Source: Pseudomonas sp. SLFW
GTDB taxonomy: Bacteria > Pseudomonadota > Gammaproteobacteria > Pseudomonadales > Pseudomonadaceae
Length of the DNA: 64,000 nucleotides
Reading direction: 5' to 3'
Assembly (NCBI RefSeq): GCF_009905615.1
Contig: NZ_JAAAKW010000004.1
Coordinates: forward strand, 124,001 to 188,000
Notes under the pieces: generated by a model
Told to the model about the DNA's origin: nothing
The model's input: the letters and a program-made list of their open reading frames with translations, nothing else
Databases searched by the model: none
Made by a program: the position numbers and the translations under genes
In this document: positions 54,585 to 63,768 of the stretch, in pieces
How the letters are laid out: every line of letters begins with the position of its first letter
Numbering within the stretch: the stretch's first letter is position 1

Positions 54585-55751
54585 ATGGCATTTTCTGAAC
54601 GCGTCACCCGTTTGAAGAGTTCGCTGATTCGCGAAATCCTGGCCGCTGCCCAGCGCCCTGAAATGATGTCGTTCGCCGGTGGCCTGCCTGCCGAGACCAT
54701 GCTGCCCCACAGCGATTGGTCCGACATGCCCCGCAGCATCGGTCAGTACGGCATGAGCGAAGGTGAACCGCAATTGCGCGAAGTGCTTGCGGCGCAAGCC
54801 CGGGCGTTGGGCATTGCCTGCGAGGCGAGCCAGGTGATGATTGTCAGCGGCTCCCAACAGACGCTCGATCTGGCCGCCAAGCTCTACATCGACAAGGGCA
54901 CCGAAATCCTGCTGGAAGGCCCGACCTATCTTGCGGCGTTGCAGATTTTTCAGCTGTTCGGCGCCGATTGCCTGACCGTGCCGTTGCTCGCCGAAGGCCC
55001 GGACCTGGGCGTTTTGCGCCAGCGACTGGAGCAGCACACGCCGTCATTCGCTTACTTGATTCCTACGTTCCAAAACCCGTCCGCCGTGCGCTACAGCGAA
55101 ACCGCAAGGGATGCCGTGGCCGCCTTGCTGGACGAGTTTGGCGTGACGTTGATCGAAGACGAACCTTATCGCGACCTGACGTTTGACGGCGGCAGCGCCC
55201 GGCCCATCGTCAGTCGCTTGAAGCAGGCCAGCTGGATCTACACCGGCACCGTGTCGAAAACCCTGATGCCGGGTCTGCGGGTGGGCTATCTGATCGCGTC
55301 GAAGGATCTGTTCCCGCACTTGCTGAAACTCAAGCAAGCGGCTGATCTGCACACCAACCGCGTGGGTCAGTGGCAGGCCTTGCAGTGGATCGGCAGCGAG
55401 CCTTACGAGCGGCATCTGGTCGAATTGCGTGATTTTTACCGGACCCGTCGTGATCAATTCGAAGCGGCCTTGCAGCGGCACTTCAGCGATCTCGCTGAAT
55501 GGAACAGTCCACAAGGAGGGCTGTTCTTCTGGCTGACACTCAAGGATAAACTCGACACCCGCATACTGCTTGATACCGCGCTGGCGCAAAATGTCGCGTT
55601 CATGCCCGGAGAACCGTTTTTCACTGACCCGGACGCCAATCCCGGTTACCTGCGCCTGAATTTCAGCCATATCGACCCGGCGCGGCTGGACGAAGGCCTG
55701 AAGCGACTGGCCGCTGTCATCAAGCAGGCGCAACAGGCCCTCGCGGCCTGA
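54585..55751 (+). CDS. PLP-dependent aminotransferase (class I/II, MocR-like fold)
   Basis: A 388-residue aminotransferase. FAGGLPAETMLP at the N-terminus, PTFQNPSAVRYS in the NPxG position, EDEPYRDLTF, and the PLP lysine in GTVSKTLMPGLRVGYLIAS. It resembles the 2-aminoadipate/valine-type aminotransferases. It is divergent from the MarR regulator, which probably controls it, and is followed 46 bases later by a GST gene. Confidence 0.88.
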   Translation: MAFSERVTRLKSSLIREILAAAQRPEMMSFAGGLPAETMLPHSDWSDMPRSIGQYGMSEGEPQLREVLAAQARALGIACEASQVMIVSGSQQTLDLAAKLYIDKGTEILLEGPTYLAALQIFQLFGADCLTVPLLAEGPDLGVLRQRLEQHTPSFAYLIPTFQNPSAVRYSETARDAVAALLDEFGVTLIEDEPYRDLTFDGGSARPIVSRLKQASWIYTGTVSKTLMPGLRVGYLIASKDLFPHLLKLKQAADLHTNRVGQWQALQWIGSEPYERHLVELRDFYRTRRDQFEAALQRHFSDLAEWNSPQGGLFFWLTLKDKLDTRILLDTALAQNVAFMPGEPFFTDPDANPGYLRLNFSHIDPARLDEGLKRLAAVIKQAQQALAA

Positions 55752-55797
55752 TACCTTACGCACACGTACCACCGCACCCACGAGGGGAGAGCAGCAG

Positions 55798-56400
55798 ATG
55801 TACACGGTTTACGGCGATTACAATTCAGGCAACTGCTACAAGATCAAGCTGATGCTCAACCTGCTGGGCGCAGAATATCAATGGGTCCCGGTGGACATCC
55901 TCAATGGCGAGACCGAGACCGAAGCGTTTCTGGCGAAGAACCCCAATGGCAAGATTCCTGTGCTGGAACTGGAAGACGGGACGTGCCTGTGGGAGTCCAA
56001 CGCGATCCTCAATTTCCTCGCCGAAGGCACACCCTATCTGTTGACCGAACCCCGCCTGCGTACGCAGGTGTTGCAGTGGCAATTCTTCGAGCAGTACAGC
56101 CACGAGCCGACCATTGCCGTGGCGCGGTTCATCCAGTTTTACCTGGGACTGCCGGAGGCGCGGTTGGAGGAATACCGCTCGATGCACAAGCGCGGTTACA
56201 AGGCGTTGAAAGTCATGGAGCAGCAGTTGTTGCGCACGCCGTTCCTGGTGGGTGAACAGTTTTCCATCGCTGACATCGCGCTGTACGCCTACACCCACGT
56301 GGCGCATCAGGGCGGCTTCGACCTCGCTCAGTTCCCGGCGATTCAGGCCTGGCTGGCGCGGGTTCAGCAACAGCCAGGCTATGTCGGCATGCTCGACTGA
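55798..56400 (+). CDS. Glutathione S-transferase
   Basis: A 200-residue GST. The N-terminal domain starts MYTVYGDYNSGNCYKIKLML and holds NGKIPVLELEDG plus the glutathione-contact pair ESNAIL; the C-terminal helical domain includes GEQFSIADIALYAYTHVA. GAGGGGAGAG precedes the ATG. Substrate unknown; conjugation or reduction of electrophiles is the family role. A strong terminator follows 14 bases later. Confidence 0.9.
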   Translation: MYTVYGDYNSGNCYKIKLMLNLLGAEYQWVPVDILNGETETEAFLAKNPNGKIPVLELEDGTCLWESNAILNFLAEGTPYLLTEPRLRTQVLQWQFFEQYSHEPTIAVARFIQFYLGLPEARLEEYRSMHKRGYKALKVMEQQLLRTPFLVGEQFSIADIALYAYTHVAHQGGFDLAQFPAIQAWLARVQQQPGYVGMLD

Positions 56401-56413
56401 CCGTTGCTGAAAG

Positions 56414-56448
56414 AAAAAACCGGCCTGGGCAACCATGGCCGGTTTTTT
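56414..56448. terminator. Rho-independent terminator
   Basis: AAAAAACCGGCC and GGCCGGTTTTTT pair over an 11-base loop. It ends the aminotransferase-GST unit. Confidence 0.93.
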
Positions 56449-56554
56449 TAGGTCTGAAGTGTGTGCCCGGTCACTACGAGCCACGGTATTTGCGCTCAAG
56501 CTGCGCACGGTCTGGTTTTGATCGGACGATCATTTGAAGAAAAGGGAGCATTCG

Positions 56555-56941
56555 ATGCGCTACATGATGATAGCGGTGGGCATGTTCATGGCCCTGGGGA
56601 TTGGCTGCTCGGCACAGGCCGAGGATTGCGATTCGACACAGGCGTCGATGAATCAATGCGCCAGCAAGCAATACAAGGCGCTGGACGACGAACTGAACGC
56701 GCAATACAAGGCGCAGATGGCCTACCTGAAGACGCCGGCCAGCAAGAAGGCGCTGCAGGAAGCGCAGAAGAAATGGCTCGCGTTTCGTGATGCCGACTGT
56801 CTGTACCAGGTGGGCAAGCGCGAGGACGGCGGCAGCATGTGGCCGATGTCGCAACTGATGTGCCTCTCGGACCAGACCAAGGTGCGGGTCGAACAATTGA
56901 AGGCGTTCAATGCGTGTCGGCAGGAAGGGTGCCCAAGGTGA
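56555..56941 (+). CDS. Exported LprI/DUF1311-like protein
   Basis: A 128-residue protein with a signal peptide (MRYMMIAVGMFMALGIGCSAQAE) and the pattern CDSTQASMNQCASKQYKALDDELN...LQEAQKKWLAFRDADC of the lysozyme-inhibitor LprI / DUF1311 family. Four or more cysteines in the mature part probably form disulfides. It should act in the periplasm. The ATG at 56555 follows GGGAGC; a TTG at 56534 would also open the frame. Confidence 0.85.
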   Translation: MRYMMIAVGMFMALGIGCSAQAEDCDSTQASMNQCASKQYKALDDELNAQYKAQMAYLKTPASKKALQEAQKKWLAFRDADCLYQVGKREDGGSMWPMSQLMCLSDQTKVRVEQLKAFNACRQEGCPR

Positions 56942-57026
56942 GCTGACGTTTCCCGGCTGGCCCGCTGGAGCGACCCCAAGGACGCCAACGTCGGCAAGCC
57001 GGATTGCTACAGCGACAGCGGCGCGA

Positions 57027-57398
57027 TCAGGCCGCTGAAAACCGCTGATTCAAGTACTCGATGATCACCTTGGATTCGTACATCCAAACGGTCTTGCCGG
57101 CTTCTTCGATCCGCAGGCACGGCACTTTGATCTTGCCGCCTTCATTGAGCAGGGTCTGGCGATCCAGCTCGTTGTTCTTCGCGTCGCGCAACGCCACCGG
57201 CACGTTCAGACGGCGCAGGGTGCGGCGGGTCTTCACGCAGAACGGGCAGGCGTTGAACTGATACAACGTCAGGTCTTTCGCCGACGCTTCGACCGCTGCC
57301 TGTGCTTCAGGCGAACGTTTTTTCTTGCCGGGACGGGTCAGGAAGTCGACCAGAATGACCAATTGGCCAAGGCCGACCCTCAGTGCTTTCATCAACAT
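57027..57398 (-). CDS. Glutaredoxin-like protein with N-terminal membrane anchor
   Basis: A 123-residue protein. Residues 1-20 (MKALRVGLGQLVILVDFL) are hydrophobic and could anchor it to the membrane; a basic linker KKKRS follows, then a thioredoxin-fold domain with C51-P-F-C54, the glutaredoxin redox pair, and IKVPCLRIEEAGKTVWMYES. It probably reduces disulfides with glutathione. Lies 52 bases after folE in the same direction and may be cotranscribed with it. Confidence 0.87.
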   Translation of the reverse strand: MLMKALRVGLGQLVILVDFLTRPGKKKRSPEAQAAVEASAKDLTLYQFNACPFCVKTRRTLRRLNVPVALRDAKNNELDRQTLLNEGGKIKVPCLRIEEAGKTVWMYESKVIIEYLNQRFSAA

Positions 57399-57450
57399 GC
57401 TTGAAACCTCGCGGCCGCAACGGTCGTTGCGGCGCTTCAGGACGCCCGGA

Positions 57451-57996
57451 TCACTTGATCAGGCTGAGGAACTCGGTACGGGTGGCGGCGTTTTCGCGGA
57501 ACTCGCCCAGCATCACCGAAGTGATCATCGATGAATTCTGCTTCTCGACGCCGCGCATCATCATGCACATGTGCTTGGCCTCGATGACCACGGCCACGCC
57601 CAGCGCACCGGTCACTTGCTGAACGGCTTCGGCGATCTGACGGCTGAGGTTTTCCTGAATCTGCAGGCGGCGGGCGAACATGTCGACGATACGCGCGACC
57701 TTCGACAGGCCCAGGACCTTGCCGCTCGGAATGTACGCCACATGGGCCTTGCCGATGAATGGCAACAAATGATGCTCGCACAGCGAATACAGCTCGATGT
57801 CCTTGACCAGAACCATCTCACTGTTGTCGGAGCTGAACAGCGCGCCGTTGGTGACTTCTTCCAGGGTTTGCTGGTAGCCACGGCAGAGATACTGCATGGC
57901 TTTGGCCGCACGTTTCGGGGTGTCGAGCAGGCCCTCGCGGGAGACGTCCTCACCAAGTTGACCAAGGATCGCCGTGTAGTTCTGTTCCAGTGTCAC
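57451..57996 (-). CDS. folE: GTP cyclohydrolase I
   Basis: A 181-residue GTP cyclohydrolase I, the first enzyme of folate (tetrahydrofolate) synthesis, which makes dihydroneopterin triphosphate. Zinc ligands: Cys73 and His76 in [10 protein letters not shown] and Cys144 in [32 protein letters not shown] is the pterin-binding block. The fold forms a decamer. It precedes the glutaredoxin-like gene. Confidence 0.95.
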   Translation of the reverse strand: MTLEQNYTAILGQLGEDVSREGLLDTPKRAAKAMQYLCRGYQQTLEEVTNGALFSSDNSEMVLVKDIELYSLCEHHLLPFIGKAHVAYIPSGKVLGLSKVARIVDMFARRLQIQENLSRQIAEAVQQVTGALGVAVVIEAKHMCMMMRGVEKQNSSMITSVMLGEFRENAATRTEFLSLIK

Positions 57997-58235
57997 AGGG
58001 GTGTGTTCCGTGTGGGTTCAAAGAAACGCAGGGCAGGTGGCCTGCAAAGGCGCACATAGTAGCGTAGCTCGGCGGGGAGGGGTACGGCGGGCGACCGACA
58101 AACCTGCGGCACGTCGCCGCTCGGACGGAGCGTCAGGCACCTTTACCTAACCTTTACCGAGTGCGTATGTCGAAATGTGTCGAATCGGTGTCTGAGTTAA
58201 TGGGTGAACGATGCCCGGATGAAGAGAGTGAATGT

Positions 58236-58391
58236 ATGTTGAGCCGAATCGCGAAAATCGCACTGATTATCGCCCTGATGTCGTCGGTTTCGGGCTGTTT
58301 CTTCGGTCCCGGATGGGGACGTCACGGCGGTGGGTGGCACGACCATCGGTATTTCGACGGTGGCCCCGGACCGGGCTACTACCATCGCTGA
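58236..58391 (+). CDS. Small His/Gly-rich lipoprotein
   Basis: A 51-residue lipoprotein precursor. The N-terminus MLSRIAKIALIIALMSSVSGC is a lipobox signal with Cys at position 21; the mature tail is only about 30 residues of Gly, His, Tyr and Asp (GWGRHGGGWHDHRYFDGGP), suggesting metal binding. It has its own ribosome site and is followed by a terminator. I know of no firm family. Confidence 0.7.
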   Translation: MLSRIAKIALIIALMSSVSGCFFGPGWGRHGGGWHDHRYFDGGPGPGYYHR

Positions 58392-58449
58392 TCGAGGCTG
58401 AACCGATCCCGTGCCGGATGCCGGGATCTCGACAGCCACTACGACAAAG

Positions 58450-58485
58450 GCCGCGACTGGAGGGATTCCTCGTCGCGGCTTTTTT
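58450..58485. terminator. Rho-independent terminator
   Basis: GCCGCGAC pairs with GTCGCGGC over a loop of about 14 bases and is followed by a T run, 58 bases after the lipoprotein gene. Confidence 0.88.
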
Positions 58486-58569
58486 GTACCTGAAGCGTTG
58501 GTAAGGCGGGGGCTGGCTGAGACAGGCATTGCGCCAGCGGGCGACCTTTTATGTCGCGTGGGTGCATCA

Positions 58570-58603
58570 CCTGTGGGAGCAAAGTGAAGTGAAGTGAAGT
58601 GCA
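58570..58603. repeat. REP remnant with (GAAGT)n
   Basis: A truncated REP start (CTGTGGGAGC) runs straight into repeats of AAGTG (58582-58600), just after the smr stop codon region. Confidence 0.5.
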
Positions 58604-58618
58604 GCGTCAGGGCGCGAG

Positions 58619-59179
58619 CTACTCGTCCCGCCCATCCATCATCGTGCGCTTGAGCATCACGTACACCGCGCCCGCGCCGCCATGCTTGGCGATGCAGGAC
58701 GTAAAACCCAGCACCTGTTGATGCTGACGCAGCCAGGTGTTGACGTGGCTTTTGATCATCGGACGTTTGCCGTCCAGTCGCACGGCCTTGCCGTGAGTGA
58801 TGCGCACGCAGCGGATCTCCAGTTTGGTCGCTTCTGCCAGAAACTCCCACATGGTCTCCCGCGCCAGCTCCACACTCATGCCGTGCAGGTCGAGGCTGCC
58901 GTCGAAGCTGATCTGCCCCAGTTTGAGCTTGCGCATCTGGCCTTCCTGAACGCCGTCGCGGGCCCAGTACAGCGTGTCTTCCGGCCCGACGTCGATCACG
59001 AACTGATCGGACAGGCCGTCCACGGTAATCGTGGCGTCCGAGCGCACGGTCGCTGCCTGCCGCAGTTTGGCCAGGTTCTTACGGTCAGTTTTGGGTTTGC
59101 CTACGTCGGCGTGTTCAGTCTTGATGGGCTTGACGCCACGGGTCTCGTTTCTGAACAGGGAAAAGTCGTCGTCTTGCAT
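58619..59179 (-). CDS. Smr domain protein
   Basis: A 186-residue protein with an extended N-terminus rich in charges and a C-terminal Smr domain (about 92-180): SLDLHGMSVELARE with DLHG at 97-100, and VRITHGKA at 126-132. Smr proteins bind and nick nucleic acids. The start is the ATG at 59179 (MQDDDFSLFRNETRG); the open frame to 59212 has no ribosome site. In Pseudomonas an smr gene commonly sits near prmB and aroC, as here. Confidence 0.88.
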   Translation of the reverse strand: MQDDDFSLFRNETRGVKPIKTEHADVGKPKTDRKNLAKLRQAATVRSDATITVDGLSDQFVIDVGPEDTLYWARDGVQEGQMRKLKLGQISFDGSLDLHGMSVELARETMWEFLAEATKLEIRCVRITHGKAVRLDGKRPMIKSHVNTWLRQHQQVLGFTSCIAKHGGAGAVYVMLKRTMMDGRDE

Positions 59180-59274
59180 GTCGGTCTCCGCGAAGGCCGC
59201 CAGTTTAACCAAGTCACGCCGTTGTCGGCGCGACTAAAAAGCTCAAAGGGCGTTGGGAGACGCGGAAGGGGAGG

Positions 59275-59595
59275 TCAGTCGTGCTTCTTCATCAGGTGCG
59301 GAGACATGTTCAACTCGCCAGCACGACGGCGCCGACGACGGCTGCGGCGCCACAGCCAGACGCCGATATACAGCAACAACAGGCCAACCACGATCGTGAC
59401 CACGGCACCTGCGGGGCTGGCATTGAGTTCGCCCAGTGCAGCCGGGTGACCTATCAGGCTGGCGACGCCGGCCATGGCCAGCAACACGCCCGCCATGGCG
59501 AAAATGGCGGAAATGGCAGCGCCAATGCGCATCCGCCAGTTGCCCTGGCCTTTGGGGCGCAGGCGACGGGCATCAAAACCATCGGATATCTTCAT
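59275..59595 (-). CDS. Small membrane protein with basic C-terminus
   Basis: A 106-residue protein with two predicted membrane helices, at about 25-46 (GAAISAIFAMAGVLLAMAGVA) and 63-82 (GAVVTIVVGLLLLYIGVWL), followed by an Arg-rich segment WRRSRRRRRRAGE. The ATG at 59595 follows GAGGAAGTCGGA. The frame extends to 60042 without similarity, and that part is antisense-like. Unknown function. Confidence 0.72.
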   Translation of the reverse strand: MKISDGFDARRLRPKGQGNWRMRIGAAISAIFAMAGVLLAMAGVASLIGHPAALGELNASPAGAVVTIVVGLLLLYIGVWLWRRSRRRRRRAGELNMSPHLMKKHD

Positions 59596-59831
59596 TCCGA
59601 CTTCCTCTATGGGTATCGGCGCTCTGACCTGCTTATGCCCGGGTGGTTCCCGTCGGGTCAGCGCACGAAGCCAAACACGAGTGATTAACGGATAGGCGGT
59701 TATGTGAGACGGATCACATAACCTGACGACTGCATTTGTACGCTTTTTCTTCAGGAACTGCCTGAAAATGATGCCCGAGGCGCGGTCAAGGCTCTGCGGA
59801 TCACGGGTCAGCTCCTGATGAAGCGGCGCAG

Positions 59832-60455
59832 TCAGATCAGGTCTTTGGTCAGGGCGAGCTTGGCGAAGTTGTCGTTCATGATGGCCATCTCGGCTTGCTG
59901 CACGAGTTCGGCCTTGATCACGCCGGTGGGCGTCGGCAGGTCGCGGGTGGCGCAGGCGTCTTCCACCAGCGTGCAGCGGAAACCGTAATCCTTGGTCGCG
60001 CGAACGGTGGTGCTGACGCTGGAATGGCTCATGAAGCCGCACACCACCAGGTCCAGGCGCCCGAGGTCTTCCAGCAGCTTGTGCAGGGTCTTGCGGTCGT
60101 CGGTGGTGACGGTGCCGTTCAGCGCATTGGGCAAGCGTTTTTCGATGACGATCTCGTCGCCCTGGGGTTGCAGCTCGGGAACGAACTGGCCGCGTTCGCC
60201 TTGCGGATCGAACATGCCACCCACGGTGCCGAGGTGGCGCACGTGAATGATCGGCGACTTCGCGGCACGCGCGGCGTCGACCAGTTTGACGATGTTGTCG
60301 ATGGCCGCTTGAACGCCGGTCAGCGCCAGGGGGCCACTGAGGTATTCCTTTTGCGCGTCGATGATGATCAACGTGGCATTACTCAAAGTGGCCGCTGCGT
60401 ATTCACGGCCACTGAGTTGAAACATGGTCTTTGGACCGTTGGTTGAAACAGACAT
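59832..60455 (-). CDS. Isochorismatase-family hydrolase lacking the catalytic cysteine
   Basis: A 207-residue protein of the isochorismatase-like (cysteine hydrolase) family: Asp33 ([11 protein letters not shown]) and Lys106 (VIEKRLPNA) of the triad are present, but the nucleophile position in [14 protein letters not shown] is Ser146 where Cys is expected. The Ser could act as a nucleophile, or the protein may do isochorismatase-like hydrolysis without covalent catalysis. GAAGGAG precedes the start at 60455. Located between the smr area and prmB. Confidence 0.82.
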   Translation of the reverse strand: MSVSTNGPKTMFQLSGREYAAATLSNATLIIIDAQKEYLSGPLALTGVQAAIDNIVKLVDAARAAKSPIIHVRHLGTVGGMFDPQGERGQFVPELQPQGDEIVIEKRLPNALNGTVTTDDRKTLHKLLEDLGRLDLVVCGFMSHSSVSTTVRATKDYGFRCTLVEDACATRDLPTPTGVIKAELVQQAEMAIMNDNFAKLALTKDLI

Positions 60456-60707
60456 CTGGGGCTCCTTCGAGTGGGGCTTTTGCCACATTGTCCACTGGCT
60501 GAGCGATTCTGTGAATCTCAATGCTCACAGCCGTCGCTTTTTACCGGGCGTCAAGCCGTCGAGCAGGTCGCGGTTGCTGTCATATTGCCTGCAAATTTGA
60601 CGAAAGGTGGCGGAAAGTTTTTCAAGGCCAGGCGCTGTCGGACGTGGGCATCGTTTGTTGCGAGGATGGCTGCTAGAATCGCCCGTCGTTTTTTCAAGGA
60701 GTCTGCC

Positions 60708-61616
60708 GTGATCACTTCCCGCCTGCGCACCCTGCGCGATCATATCCGTTGGGCCGTCAGCCGTTTTCATGGGGAAGACCTGTTTTACGGGCATGGCACC
60801 GACAATGCCTGGGACGAAGCCCGGCAGTTGGTACTGGGTGCGTTGCACCTGCCTTGGGAGATTTCCGACAGTTACCTGGATTGCAACCTCGAAGACGACG
60901 AACTGGTCAATGTGCAGCGTTTGATCAAGCGCCGCATCGACGAACGTGTGCCCACCGCCTACCTGCTGGGCGAGGCATGGTTCTGCGGGATGTCGTTCAT
61001 CGTCGATGAGCGTGTGTTGATTCCGCGCTCCCCCATCGGCGAATTGATCGAGCACCGATTCGAGCCCTGGCTGGCTCAAGTCCCTGCGCGCATTCTCGAC
61101 CTGTGCACCGGTTCTGGCTGCATCGGCATTGCCTGTGCCGACGAGTTTCCAGAGGCCGAAGTGGTGCTGGCGGACCTGTCGTTTGAAGCGCTGGAAGTCG
61201 CCAACCAGAATATCGAGCGTCACGGGCTGGACGAGCGCGTCTACACCGTTCAGGGCGATGGCTTCGACGGTTTGCCGGGGCAGCGGTTTGACCTGATCGT
61301 GTCCAACCCGCCTTATGTCGATGCCGAGGATTTCGCCGACATGCCGGATGAATACCAGCACGAACCCGAGCTGGCGCTGGCCTGCGGTGATGACGGTCTG
61401 AACCTGGTCCGGCGGATGCTGGCTCAGGCGGGGGATCATCTGACGGAGAAGGGCTTGCTGATCGTTGAAGTGGGCAACAGCCAGGTTCACGTCGAGGCGT
61501 TGTACCCCGAGGTGGACTTCGCCTGGCTGGAATTCCAGCGTGGTGGGCACGGGGTGTTCATGCTGACGGCCGAGCAGTGCCGTCAGCATCAGGCGGTGTT
61601 TGCGTCGCGGGTCTGA
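60708..61616 (+). CDS. prmB: 50S ribosomal protein L3 N5-glutamine methyltransferase
   Basis: A 302-residue SAM-dependent methyltransferase of the HemK family. The SAM loop [10 protein letters not shown] is at residues 131-140, and the catalytic N200-P-P-Y203 ([11 protein letters not shown]) is the glutamine-binding motif. PrmB methylates Gln150 of ribosomal protein L3. The start is a GTG at 60708 with CAAGGAG upstream; the open frame runs to 60471 with no similarity. Length equals the family norm. Confidence 0.93.
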   Translation: MITSRLRTLRDHIRWAVSRFHGEDLFYGHGTDNAWDEARQLVLGALHLPWEISDSYLDCNLEDDELVNVQRLIKRRIDERVPTAYLLGEAWFCGMSFIVDERVLIPRSPIGELIEHRFEPWLAQVPARILDLCTGSGCIGIACADEFPEAEVVLADLSFEALEVANQNIERHGLDERVYTVQGDGFDGLPGQRFDLIVSNPPYVDAEDFADMPDEYQHEPELALACGDDGLNLVRRMLAQAGDHLTEKGLLIVEVGNSQVHVEALYPEVDFAWLEFQRGGHGVFMLTAEQCRQHQAVFASRV

Positions 61617-61631
61617 GCAACCGATTCGCCA

Positions 61632-61730
61632 CTGCCGTCACCTCCGGCGTTTCTCTCAGGTTCAGCCGCGACCATACAACCTGGGCACGACACAAAACCT
61701 GGGAGACGCCAGAGGTGACGACGGCAGCGA
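61632..61730. repeat. Long imperfect inverted repeat
   Basis: Left arm 61632-61660 and right arm 61698-61730 pair over about 30 bases with small bulges (GTCACCTC..GGCGT against ACGCC..GAGGTGAC), around a 37-base centre. It fills the gap between convergent prmB and the next gene. Confidence 0.6.
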
Positions 61731-61737
61731 ACGCTGT

Positions 61738-62535
61738 TCAGCGGTGAGTCGCGATCCAGATCAATAGCCCCGCCTGAAACACTGCAAAGGTTACCAGGCA
61801 GGCGATGGTGAAACGCAGCCCGGCGTCGTCGCGGCGGAATTTGTTGACGCGATCTTCGGCTTTCTTGATCGCGACTTCCTGCTCCTGGATCTTCTGCTCG
61901 GCCTGCTGCAACATCTGCGCGGCGTCGAGGATCTCGACCAGTTGCACCTTTTCGGTGTTCCAGGTGTTGTTCAGGTTGCCGATCTTGGCGTCCTTGACCG
62001 AACCTTTCAGGTGCTGAGGGTCGGCATAAGCCACTTCGAAGCCCTGAGTCTTGAGGAAGTGGTCACGGCGCAGGCGGGTGTCTTCGTTCAGCGCGTCCTT
62101 GTTCGCCAAGGCCGTGCCTTCGATGCGGTACTCGGACCAGCGTTTCTGCGCCCAATGAATGCCTTGCGCCAGCATGAAACGGCCCAGCCCCCGGTTCCAC
62201 GGTTCGATCTGCAAGCCGGATTCGGGACCCACTCGCACGGCACGGTTGGCGTGGTCGACCCAGATATCAAGGTTGTTCTGTTCCTTGCGAGTCTTCTGGC
62301 CCGGCAGGTGATACGTCATGCGCAGCAGGCTGAAGTCCTTGCTGTGACGTTCTGCCCGGCCGAATTCGACGAAGCGCAGCGGACGGCCCCCGGTGGCCCG
62401 GTCCGTCGGCAGCGGTGCCAAGCGCAGCATCGAAAAATGCTCGGCCTGCACGTCTTCCCACAAGACGGGTGCAGCATCGCCTTCCTGGCTCTCGATTGGC
62501 GCGACCGCGTTGGCTTCCATGATTGCTTCTGTCAT
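61738..62535 (-). CDS. Hypothetical protein with coiled coil and C-terminal membrane helix
   Basis: A 265-residue protein. Residues about 20-175 form a soluble domain (GRPLRFVEFGRAERHSKDFS, WNRGLGRFMLAQGIHWAQKR) with a hint of a GNAT-like fold. Then a coiled coil follows (about 195-240: LDAAQMLQQAEQKIQEQEVA), and a membrane helix ends the chain (about 243-262: FTIACLVTFAVFQAGLLIWI). Start at 62535 with AGGA upstream; another ATG five codons later. Topology suggests a tail-anchored inner-membrane protein. Function unknown; conserved next to aroC in Pseudomonas as I recall. Confidence 0.75.
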   Translation of the reverse strand: MTEAIMEANAVAPIESQEGDAAPVLWEDVQAEHFSMLRLAPLPTDRATGGRPLRFVEFGRAERHSKDFSLLRMTYHLPGQKTRKEQNNLDIWVDHANRAVRVGPESGLQIEPWNRGLGRFMLAQGIHWAQKRWSEYRIEGTALANKDALNEDTRLRRDHFLKTQGFEVAYADPQHLKGSVKDAKIGNLNNTWNTEKVQLVEILDAAQMLQQAEQKIQEQEVAIKKAEDRVNKFRRDDAGLRFTIACLVTFAVFQAGLLIWIATHR

Positions 62536-62629
62536 TACGGCGATCCTGTTATCGACATTGTCCCGGCAACACAATGCCAGCAACCCGATATCGGCCGTTT
62601 TTGCTGAATCTGAAGGGTGAGCTTTGGCG

Positions 62630-63625
62630 CTAAGCCTTGGGCACTGACCCGATAAACGTGAGTATGCGATCCGACAACTCGCTGGCCAGCGGCAGCTGCG
62701 GGTCTTTATAGGAGGCCAATTGACGTTTCATGTCCATCGGCACGATGCGCAGCACGTGGTTCATGCCGTCGATAATCGCCAATTGTGAATCGGGCTTGGC
62801 CTTGTGTAGCAATTCGGCATCGCCCACACCCACCTGCATGTCGTTGCGCCCTTGCAGGATCAGCGTTGGAATCTTCAGCTTGCCGAACGCTTGGGCCGGG
62901 TTCTGCCGGAACAGCGAAATCAGGTACGGCTGAACGCTCGGGCGGAACACGACCTGCAACGGATCGGGCACGTCCGGGTCGGTCTTGCCAGCCTTCATTT
63001 CTTCGATCAGTGCCTCGCTGCGAGCCAGCAGGGGAGGCGGAAGCCGGTCCTGTAATTGCTCGCGAATGACCTGGTCCACCGGTCGTCCCGTGCCCGCCAG
63101 GGAGATCAACGCCGTGGCGCCCGCCCGTTCCGCCGCCAACGAGGCAACGAGCGCCCCCTCGCTGTGACCGAGGATGATCAATTGGCCGAGCCGCGAGTCG
63201 GTCTTGAGTTTTTGGCTCCAGGCCACCGCGTCATCGACGTATCTTTCGATGGTCAGATCCCGCTCATCAGGGGTGGCGGGGCGACTGGCCGCAACGCCGC
63301 GTTTGTCGTAACGCACGCTGGCGATGTTGTGCCGGGCAAGAATCACCGCCAGGCGCTTCATGCTGTCGTTGCGGCCGCCGTCGGTGTTGTTGCCGTCGCG
63401 ATCGGTCGGTCCGGAGCCGGCAATAATGAGCACCACCGGCACCGGTTCCTTGGATTTGGGCAGCAGAAGGGTGCCAAATAGCTCTCCCGTCCCGGTTTCC
63501 AGAGAGACAGGACGTTGCAGCACGACCGGCGTGCCTGCGTTGGCGAGGGAAGACAGCAAAGTGAGGGTCAAGGCGATTACTCGCAGCGGCCGTAAGCCGC
63601 AAATCAGGGACATACCACGTAGCAT
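62630..63625 (-). CDS. Exported alpha/beta hydrolase
   Basis: A 331-residue alpha/beta hydrolase with an N-terminal signal-like segment (about 1-30, ALTLTLLSSLANAG). VPVVLIIAGSGPTDRDGN provides the oxyanion loop, LGHSEGALVAS the nucleophile serine in GHSEG, the acid is likely in LQGRNDMQVGVGD and the histidine in DGMNHVLRI. Likely an esterase or lipase-like enzyme of the serine-aminopeptidase group. It sits next to and divergent from aroC. Confidence 0.86.
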   Translation of the reverse strand: MLRGMSLICGLRPLRVIALTLTLLSSLANAGTPVVLQRPVSLETGTGELFGTLLLPKSKEPVPVVLIIAGSGPTDRDGNNTDGGRNDSMKRLAVILARHNIASVRYDKRGVAASRPATPDERDLTIERYVDDAVAWSQKLKTDSRLGQLIILGHSEGALVASLAAERAGATALISLAGTGRPVDQVIREQLQDRLPPPLLARSEALIEEMKAGKTDPDVPDPLQVVFRPSVQPYLISLFRQNPAQAFGKLKIPTLILQGRNDMQVGVGDAELLHKAKPDSQLAIIDGMNHVLRIVPMDMKRQLASYKDPQLPLASELSDRILTFIGSVPKA

Positions 63626-63708
63626 CGCAAGGCCATCATCAATAAAGTGTGAAATTGGACGCAGCCAATCGAATAAGGTTCGGGCGTGATATAGACGTTG
63701 ACCCTGCG

Positions 63709-63714
63709 TATACT
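63709..63714 (+). promoter_or_regulatory. Candidate -10 box for aroC
   Basis: TATACT lies 54 bases before the aroC start, with GTGATA 17 bases upstream as a poor -35. Only the -10 is convincing. Confidence 0.35.
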
Positions 63715-63768
63715 GGCGCGCTCTTTTTAGACTTTTTGGTTTTTGGTCGATTTCTCGGAGCCTCCCGC

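Noticed and set aside
54504..55037. N-terminal extension of the MarR gene
   Set aside because: It is antisense to the aminotransferase gene; the MarR fold starts at 54503.
60471..60707. N-terminal extension of prmB
   Set aside because: The region has no similarity to PrmB, and the GTG at 60708 with CAAGGAG gives the family length.
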